A DNA stretch of 64,000 nt from CAWCVR01 sp963799105 (GTDB lineage Bacteria; Acidobacteriota; Terriglobia; Bryobacterales; Bryobacteraceae). Under the pieces are notes generated by a model. That model was given only the letters and a program-made list of their open reading frames with translations, was not told the DNA's origin and made no database searches. Within the stretch, counting starts at the first letter, position 1. Every line of letters begins with the position of its first letter. Shown one piece after another: positions 59,027 through 64,000 of the stretch. Both the position numbers and the translations under genes were made by a program. Location: the NCBI GenBank assembly GCA_963799105.1, contig CAWCVR010000015.1, positions 62,001 to 126,000 of the forward strand, read 5' to 3'.

Positions 59027-60883
59027 GTGACTGATCGAAATCTGGTGCTCGCGACGCTGAGCCTGGCATTGTGCGCTTTCGGACAACGAACGCCCGCCAC
59101 TCCCGAGGATCTGTGGCTGTGGCGCACTGCTGGCGATCCGCAAGTCAGCCCCGATAGCAAGTGGGTGGCCTATGTGGAGGAGTGGAACGATCGGGAAAGC
59201 GGCGCCGTCCGCGCCAACGTGTGGCTGGCCTCTGCGAACGGCCGGGACCGCTACGCGTTCACCCCCGGCCCGTGGCGCGACAGTTCGCCGCGGTGGTCGC
59301 CCGACGGCAGCCGTCTCGCCTGGATCTCCGGCCGCGGATCGACGCCTCAGATCTACGTGCGGCGCCTGAATTCCGACCGCGACCTGCAACTCACCACGGT
59401 GGCGCCGGGCGTCCACAGCATGGCGTGGTCGGCGGACGGGAACTGGATCGCTTTCGTGGCCGAGGCCGATGGGACGGCCGCCGCGCCAGGTTGGGCTCCG
59501 CCTGCCCTACTGCCGCTGCTGGCGCAAGGGCCGGCGAAACAAGAGCGGGTTTTCGCGATCGGCTCCGGCGGCGGCCCTCCGCAGCAGGTTTCGAGCGGCG
59601 CGTTTCAGTATTGGGGGGAACCGGCGTGGATGCCGGACGGGCAGTCCATCGTCGCCGTCGCGGACCACAGCGCGCTTTACTCCCTCCGCCGGGCCGACGG
59701 CGTCATGAAGCAACTGACGCGCGATCCCGGCTGGTATGAAACTCCGCTGCCCTCGCCCGACGGCTCCAAGATCGCCTGGCTCATGACGAGCGCACAGCCG
59801 CGCAACTATTCCGTGCGGCATCTCTTCGTCATGAACCCCGACGGCAGCCGCGTCCGCCCCCTGGCCGGCGCCCTGGACCGCGACGCCGCCCATCCCCAAT
59901 GGAGCAACGACTCGCGCACGCTCTACTTCGTGGCGGACGATGAAGGCTCGACCCATGTTTGCGCGGCCTTCAACGATGGCAGCCTGCGCCAGGTCACCAA
60001 GCGGACCGAGCGGCTGAGAGGATTCTCGCTGGGGCCGAACGGCCGCGCGGCCACCGTGCGCTCCACCGCGACCGAGGGCGGCGACGTGGTGACCTTCGCC
60101 GTCGATCTTCCCGGCGGCGTAGCCACCTTGGCCTCGCCCAACGATCACCTGCTGGCCGAACGCACTTGGGAAGCGCCCGAGGAGATTCACTACGAGTCCG
60201 CCGGCCGGAGCATTCAGGCCTGGCTGGTGAAACCGCCGCGCTTCGATGCGTCCAAGAAATATCCGCTGCTCGTCGACATCCGCGATTCCCCGCGCGCCAT
60301 GTACGGCGCGGAATTTCAGTTCCGGGCGCAGGTTTTCGCCGCGCGCGGCTACGTGGTGCTGTGCGCCAACCCGCGCGGCACGCCGGGCTACGGAGAGACG
60401 TTCGGCGAGTTGCTGCGCAGCCGCCACCCCGGCGACGATGCCGAAGACCTGCTGCGCGGTGTGGATTTCGTCGTCTCGAAGGGTTCTATCGACACCGCGC
60501 GCATGGCGGTGGCGGGTGGCCTGGTGGCCGCGTGGCTGATCGGGCACACCGACCGGTTTGCCGCGGCCGTAATCGAGCGGCCGATCGTGGACTGGACCGC
60601 CGACGTGCTGCTATCGCCCGACGGCCCGCGCCGCGCCGCCAACTGGATGGGCGGGTGGCCGTGGGACGATCCGGAGCAGTATCTCAGGCACTCGCCGGTC
60701 TTCTTCGCGGCGAACTTCCGGACGCCCACGCTGGTGCTGGCCGGCGATGGCGACTTGGAGAGCGAGGAGTTATACCGCGCTTTGCAGATGCGCAACGTGA
60801 AGACCGCCATGGCGCGGCTGGGGGACAGTCCCAGGGACCGCGTGCTGGCGATGGAAGCGGCGCTGGCGTGGTTGGGGTGGTAG
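59027..60883 (+). CDS. S9-family peptidase homologue lacking catalytic residues
   Basis: 618 residues from GTG 59027, which opens a signal peptide (LVLATLSLALCAFGQ); a GTG at 58985 would add 14 residues. Residues 25-365 are a TolB/WD40-like propeller (QVSPDSKWVAYVEEW, PRWSPDGSRLAWIS). The alpha/beta-hydrolase part has YPLLVDIRDSPRAMYGAEFQ and ARGYVVLCANPRGTPGYGE, as in acylaminoacyl peptidases, but the nucleophile elbow GxSxGG is AGGLVAA (496-502) and the final GxxH is replaced by GDSPRDRV. It is therefore likely non-catalytic. Monocistronic. Confidence 0.8.
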   Translation: MTDRNLVLATLSLALCAFGQRTPATPEDLWLWRTAGDPQVSPDSKWVAYVEEWNDRESGAVRANVWLASANGRDRYAFTPGPWRDSSPRWSPDGSRLAWISGRGSTPQIYVRRLNSDRDLQLTTVAPGVHSMAWSADGNWIAFVAEADGTAAAPGWAPPALLPLLAQGPAKQERVFAIGSGGGPPQQVSSGAFQYWGEPAWMPDGQSIVAVADHSALYSLRRADGVMKQLTRDPGWYETPLPSPDGSKIAWLMTSAQPRNYSVRHLFVMNPDGSRVRPLAGALDRDAAHPQWSNDSRTLYFVADDEGSTHVCAAFNDGSLRQVTKRTERLRGFSLGPNGRAATVRSTATEGGDVVTFAVDLPGGVATLASPNDHLLAERTWEAPEEIHYESAGRSIQAWLVKPPRFDASKKYPLLVDIRDSPRAMYGAEFQFRAQVFAARGYVVLCANPRGTPGYGETFGELLRSRHPGDDAEDLLRGVDFVVSKGSIDTARMAVAGGLVAAWLIGHTDRFAAAVIERPIVDWTADVLLSPDGPRRAANWMGGWPWDDPEQYLRHSPVFFAANFRTPTLVLAGDGDLESEELYRALQMRNVKTAMARLGDSPRDRVLAMEAALAWLGW

Positions 60884-61028
60884 GGGCGGGAGGCCGTGCT
60901 AGCGGCCGAAGACGGCTCCTATCTGGGCTCTGAGCGCGGGGCGCCTGCCGCAACAAGTGTTAACTATCGAGCTTCGAGGAAGGCACGCATCATACGGTGC
61001 GGCGCAACGATGCTATCATGAGGCCAGA

Positions 61029-61373
61029 ATGCGGCCGGCTTCCAACATTCTCATGGCGACGCTGATTGTGGCGGCGCTGTTGTTCGGGAACTGCCTGTCA
61101 TGTCCGCAAATGATGATGGCGGTGGCGAGCCACCAGCCGGGACACGGATGCTGCCATCGCCCATCCCCCGCTAAGTTCGATTGCCATTCGCAGGCGCTCA
61201 GCCATTTCGTGAAGGCGCAAGGCGCAAGCCTTACTCCGATGTTTGCCTCGCTGGGTGTGGCGCCGGCGCTTGCGGCGGTACCGGCGCTTGCCCGGCCAGC
61301 CGTCGCGCCTTGGCTCGCGGCGGATGTGCCGCCGCCTGACTTACTCTCCTTGCATTCCCTGCTTCGCGTTTAG
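61029..61373 (+). CDS. Small cysteine/histidine-rich exported protein
   Basis: 114 residues. Signal/anchor MRPASNILMATLIVAALLFG is followed by a cysteine, histidine and methionine-rich stretch (NCLSCPQMMMAVASHQPGHG, CCHRPSPAKFDCHS) that could bind copper or silver. The rest is alanine/proline rich. It lies 122 bases before the Cus-type efflux operon in the same direction, where such small proteins are frequent. An in-frame extension upstream is unlikely because the ATG directly begins the signal. Confidence 0.65.
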   Translation: MRPASNILMATLIVAALLFGNCLSCPQMMMAVASHQPGHGCCHRPSPAKFDCHSQALSHFVKAQGASLTPMFASLGVAPALAAVPALARPAVAPWLAADVPPPDLLSLHSLLRV

Positions 61374-61495
61374 ATTTCCCTTTCACCGGTTACTTACCCA
61401 AACAGGTTTGGTGTCTTATCCTCGACGTCGCGTTGCGTGGCGGAAGCCCCGCGCGGAGTGAGGCCGGCTGTCTTCGGGAAAGACGGAGTTGGTGA

Positions 61496-62731
61496 ATGGA
61501 CATGAAGGTTCGTCATTGGGTTTGGCTTTGGCTGGCGCCGCTGGCAGGCGCTCAGCCCCTATCTACGCTGGTGGAAGAAGCGCTACGCAACAACCGGGAG
61601 ATTCTGGCGGCGCAGAAAAAGGTGGAAGCGATGCGGCAACGGCCGGCGCGCGAGAGCAGCCTGCCGGATCCCAGTCTCTCGCTGGGGTGGGCATCGAACG
61701 GCCGCCCGTGGCCGGGGGCGGGACTCGGCGTGAACGCCACCAGCAACCTCGGCGTGATGGTCTCGCAGGAAGTGCCGGCGCCGGGCAAGCGGAAGCTGCG
61801 CGGCGAGATCGCGGACAAAGAGGCGGCGGCGGCCTTTGACGAATACCTGGTCACGCGGCTTCGAGTCGTCTCGCGGCTCAAGCAGGCCTATCACGAACTG
61901 CATCACGCGGCGGTAGCCATCGGTTTTGTGGACCGCTACCAGGAACTCCTCGAGAACATTCTGCGCATTTCCGAGGCGCGCTATGCGGTGGGCCGCGGGG
62001 CGCAGCAGGACATCCTCAGAGCGCAGACGCAACTGGCGATTTTCGAGACCGGGCGCGTGCGGTACGAGCAGGAACGGGAGGCGCGGCAGATCGAGATCGA
62101 CGCGCTCCTCAACCGGCCGCACGGCGGGCGGATCGAGATCCCGGCGGAGATGACGGCGGGAGAGATGCCGGCGCCGCTCGAAGACATGCTGGCGCAGGCG
62201 CGGGCGCATTCGCCGCTGGTTGGGCGCAGCCGGGATGTGGTGCAGGGCAACGAACTGGCGGCCAGCCTGGCGCGCAAGGATTACGCGCCGGACTACACGA
62301 TATCGGGCGGCTACTTCAACCAGGGCGGAATGCCGCCGATGTGGGAGGCGCGAGTGGATTTCAAGCTGCCGGCGTATTTCTGGCGCAAGCAGCGCGCGGC
62401 GGTGGGTGAGCGGGAAGCCAGCGCCAGCCAGGCGCGTCACGAGTACGCGGCGGCAGTGCTGGAGACGGAGGCCGGCATCCGCGAGCAATATAGCGAAGCG
62501 GCGGCGGCGCGCAAGCTGGTGGACCTGTACGAGAAGTCGGTGATTCCCGAGGCGCGGCTGGCGTACGAATCCGCGCTGGCCGGTTACCAGGCCGGGCGCG
62601 CGGACTTCATCGCGCTCTTCACCAGTTTCACCAGCGTGATGGATTACGAGCTGATGGACCACGAGGAGATCATGCGGTTTCACGTGGCGCTGGCGAAGCT
62701 CGAAGAATTGACGGGGGTGGAGTCGAAATGA
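61496..62731 (+). CDS. TolC-family outer-membrane efflux protein (CusC-like)
   Basis: 411 residues, GGAG 7 bases before the ATG. Signal peptide ends near residue 19 (PLAGAQ). Two TolC repeats of long helices and short strands: NREILAAQKKVEAMRQRPAR, SEARYAVGRGAQQDILRAQT, and in the second half KDYAPDYTISGGYFNQGG, YESALAGYQAGRADFIALFT. This is the outer-membrane channel of the tripartite system encoded with the next two genes. The stop overlaps the adaptor start (ATGA). Confidence 0.9.
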   Translation: MDMKVRHWVWLWLAPLAGAQPLSTLVEEALRNNREILAAQKKVEAMRQRPARESSLPDPSLSLGWASNGRPWPGAGLGVNATSNLGVMVSQEVPAPGKRKLRGEIADKEAAAAFDEYLVTRLRVVSRLKQAYHELHHAAVAIGFVDRYQELLENILRISEARYAVGRGAQQDILRAQTQLAIFETGRVRYEQEREARQIEIDALLNRPHGGRIEIPAEMTAGEMPAPLEDMLAQARAHSPLVGRSRDVVQGNELAASLARKDYAPDYTISGGYFNQGGMPPMWEARVDFKLPAYFWRKQRAAVGEREASASQARHEYAAAVLETEAGIREQYSEAAAARKLVDLYEKSVIPEARLAYESALAGYQAGRADFIALFTSFTSVMDYELMDHEEIMRFHVALAKLEELTGVESK

Positions 62732-63966
62732 AACCGACGTTGGTGGTGTTGGTGGCGGCGGCGGCTTTTCTGGGCGGGCTGGGCTATGAACGCTGGCGCG
62801 CGAAACCGGCGGCGCCGGGATCGGCCGAGCGAAAGGTACTTTACTGGGTGGACCCGATGCATCCCTGGTACAAGTCCGACAAACCGGGGATCGCGCCCGA
62901 CTGCGGCATGAAGCTGACCCCCGTGTATGCGGGCGACCAGTTGCCGAACCGCGCGGCTGCCGACGCAGTGCAGGTGTCGCCCGAAAAGCAGCAGTTGATC
63001 GGCGTGGAATACGGTACGGCCGAATACGAAACCACCGCCGATACGATTCGCGCGGCGGCCCGGGTGACGCTGGACGAAACCAGGATAGTGAAAGTGCAGA
63101 CCCGCCTGGAGGGCTGGATCGGACGTGTGTTCGCCGATTTCACCGGCAAGTACGTGAAGAAGGGCGACCCACTGGCGACCGTGTATAGCCCGGACGCGCT
63201 GGCCACCGAGCAGGAGTATCTGCTGGCGCTGCGAGCGCAGCGCACCATGCGCGAAGGGGCCATGCCGGAGATGGCGGCGGGCAACGACAACCTGGTGGCG
63301 GCCGCGCGCAAGCGGCTGGAGTTGTGGGACATCTCCGGCCAGCAGATCGACGAAGTCGGGCGCACGGGAAAGCCCATCGAGAACCTGACGGTCTATGCGC
63401 CGGCTTCCGGGTACGTGACGGAGCGCAACGCGTTTCCCAATTCTCACGTGACCTCCGACACAGTGCTGTACACGCTGGCCGACCTTTCCACCGTGTGGGT
63501 GGTGGCGGACGTGTTCGAGTACGAAGCCGCCGGCGTGCGGCTGGGCCAGGCGGCCACGTTGACGCTCGATTACATGCCGGGGTGGACGTTCCATGGCAGG
63601 GTGAGCTACATTCTGCCGGGCGTAGACGCGGCGTCGCGCACGCTGAAGGCGCGGATCGAAGTCGCCAATCCCGGCGAGCGGCTCAAGCCGGATATGTACG
63701 GGCAAGTGGAGATTCACACGGGCGGCGCGCGGCGGCTGATGGCGCCGGAATCGGCGGTGCTCGATTCGGGTGACCGGCAGCAGGTTTTCGTGGACCTCGG
63801 CAATGGCAACCTGCAGCCGCGCCCGGTGCGCGTAGGAGAGCGCGTGGGCGGCAAGGTCGAGATTCTGGAAGGACTGCGGGCGGGCCAGCGCATCGTCACC
63901 TCGGGTAACTTCCTGCTCGATTCGGAAAGCCAGTTGAAGGCGGCCAGCGGCGGGACGGCGAAATGA
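62728..63966 (+). CDS. RND efflux periplasmic adaptor (CusB-like)
   Basis: 412 residues. An N-terminal anchor (4-20) precedes a heavy-metal-binding domain (WVDPMHPWYKSDKPG then CGMKLTPVY, about 37-65), the DPMHP...CGM pattern of Cus/Czc adaptors. HlyD-type barrel, hairpin and lipoyl regions follow (IVKVQTRLEGWIGRVFADFT, GKYVKKGDPLATVYSPD, LYTLADLSTVWVVADVFEYE). It joins the CusC-like channel to the RND pump for export of Cu(I)/Ag(I) or divalent metal ions. ATGA overlaps at both ends show strict translational coupling. Confidence 0.93.
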   Translation: MKPTLVVLVAAAAFLGGLGYERWRAKPAAPGSAERKVLYWVDPMHPWYKSDKPGIAPDCGMKLTPVYAGDQLPNRAAADAVQVSPEKQQLIGVEYGTAEYETTADTIRAAARVTLDETRIVKVQTRLEGWIGRVFADFTGKYVKKGDPLATVYSPDALATEQEYLLALRAQRTMREGAMPEMAAGNDNLVAAARKRLELWDISGQQIDEVGRTGKPIENLTVYAPASGYVTERNAFPNSHVTSDTVLYTLADLSTVWVVADVFEYEAAGVRLGQAATLTLDYMPGWTFHGRVSYILPGVDAASRTLKARIEVANPGERLKPDMYGQVEIHTGGARRLMAPESAVLDSGDRQQVFVDLGNGNLQPRPVRVGERVGGKVEILEGLRAGQRIVTSGNFLLDSESQLKAASGGTAK

Positions 63967-64000
63967 TTAACGGCTTGATCGAGTTTTCGGCGCGCAACCG
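63963..64000 (+). CDS. Start of a CusA-like RND metal efflux pump (partial)
   Basis: The ATG at 63963 overlaps the adaptor stop (ATGA). Twelve codons are visible, MINGLIEFSARN, matching the usual start of heavy-metal RND pumps (MIxxIIxFSxRN). The gene continues past the window. Confidence 0.85.
   Translation, partial: MINGLIEFSARN

Noticed and set aside
1..64000. tRNA, rRNA, tmRNA or RNase P genes
   Set aside because: I looked for T-arm GGTTCGAATCC-like words and rRNA landmarks and found none in a convincing context; an unaided reading can miss diverged tRNAs.

Overview
The window is about 65% G+C, gene-dense and chromosomal in character. Its gene content points to the Acidobacteriota, most probably the Solibacter/Bryobacter group. 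Indicators are a GWxTD-domain protein, a secreted NHL-repeat protein ending in a TIGR03437-type domain, a DUF1684 protein, an excisionase-like HTH plus single-membrane-pass protein, and a complete Tad/Flp pilus locus. This placement comes from gene families recognised by eye, not from a search. I saw no tRNA, rRNA, CRISPR array, integrase or intact insertion sequence.

Layout. 1-4.0 kb: an envelope operon on the minus strand (GWxTD protein, carboxypeptidase-regulatory-domain barrel-like protein, small secreted protein, start of a fourth gene). 4.4-9.7 kb: a small TTG-started ORF, a secreted HELAH metalloprotease, an AlaX-type editing protein, an HTH/membrane protein and an O-antigen ligase-like protein. 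9.9-11.1 kb: BrnTA and a VapBC-type pair back to back. 11.2-18.0 kb: an acyltransferase, a divergent NHL-repeat/matrixin pair, an HD-GYP phosphodiesterase and a DUF1684 protein. 18.0-19.2 kb: rpmI-rplT-zapB-zapA. 19.4-23.9 kb: a frameshifted UDP-glucose dehydrogenase, a BON/CsbD/DUF3309 stress operon and a decayed M48-type metalloprotease. 24-29.3 kb: an ABC-F ATPase, a membrane acyltransferase, a LolA-like protein and a 2-hydroxyacid dehydrogenase. 29.4-33.5 kb: a signalling block (degenerate GGDEF, GAF/PAS sensor, RsbRD-type histidine kinase, stand-alone CheB). 33.9-40.5 kb: small genes, an RRM protein, a frameshifted B12-binding radical SAM enzyme, HicAB and an RbsD/FucU-like protein. 40.5-51.7 kb: the Tad locus (tadC, tadB, tadA, cpaB, a GT-C-like protein, tadZ, two Flp pilins, two TadE-like pseudopilins, a TadG-like protein). 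51.9-61 kb: a lipoprotein, a Phd/VapC pair, an oxidoreductase, a coupled TPR/zinc-finger pair and a catalytically degenerate S9 peptidase homologue. 61-64 kb: a Cus-type metal efflux operon that runs off the end.

The most unusual structure is between tadA and tadB. Four tandem copies of an exact 194-bp unit each encode a 66-residue ORF. Every ORF overlaps the next, and the flanking tad genes, by the same seven bases (ATGTTGA), giving an unbroken chain of possible stop-restart translation from tadA to tadB. A second candidate novelty is a roughly 230-nt run of nested hairpins ending in an intrinsic-terminator shape, between the Flp pilin genes and the convergent tadE genes (49282-49513).

Several genes look broken in the same way. 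rplT, ugd, the radical SAM gene, the M48-like gene and a lipoprotein are each restored by removing one base. This could be consensus error in a draft assembly or real decay. The sequence alone does not decide, but the rplT case (normally essential) favours error.
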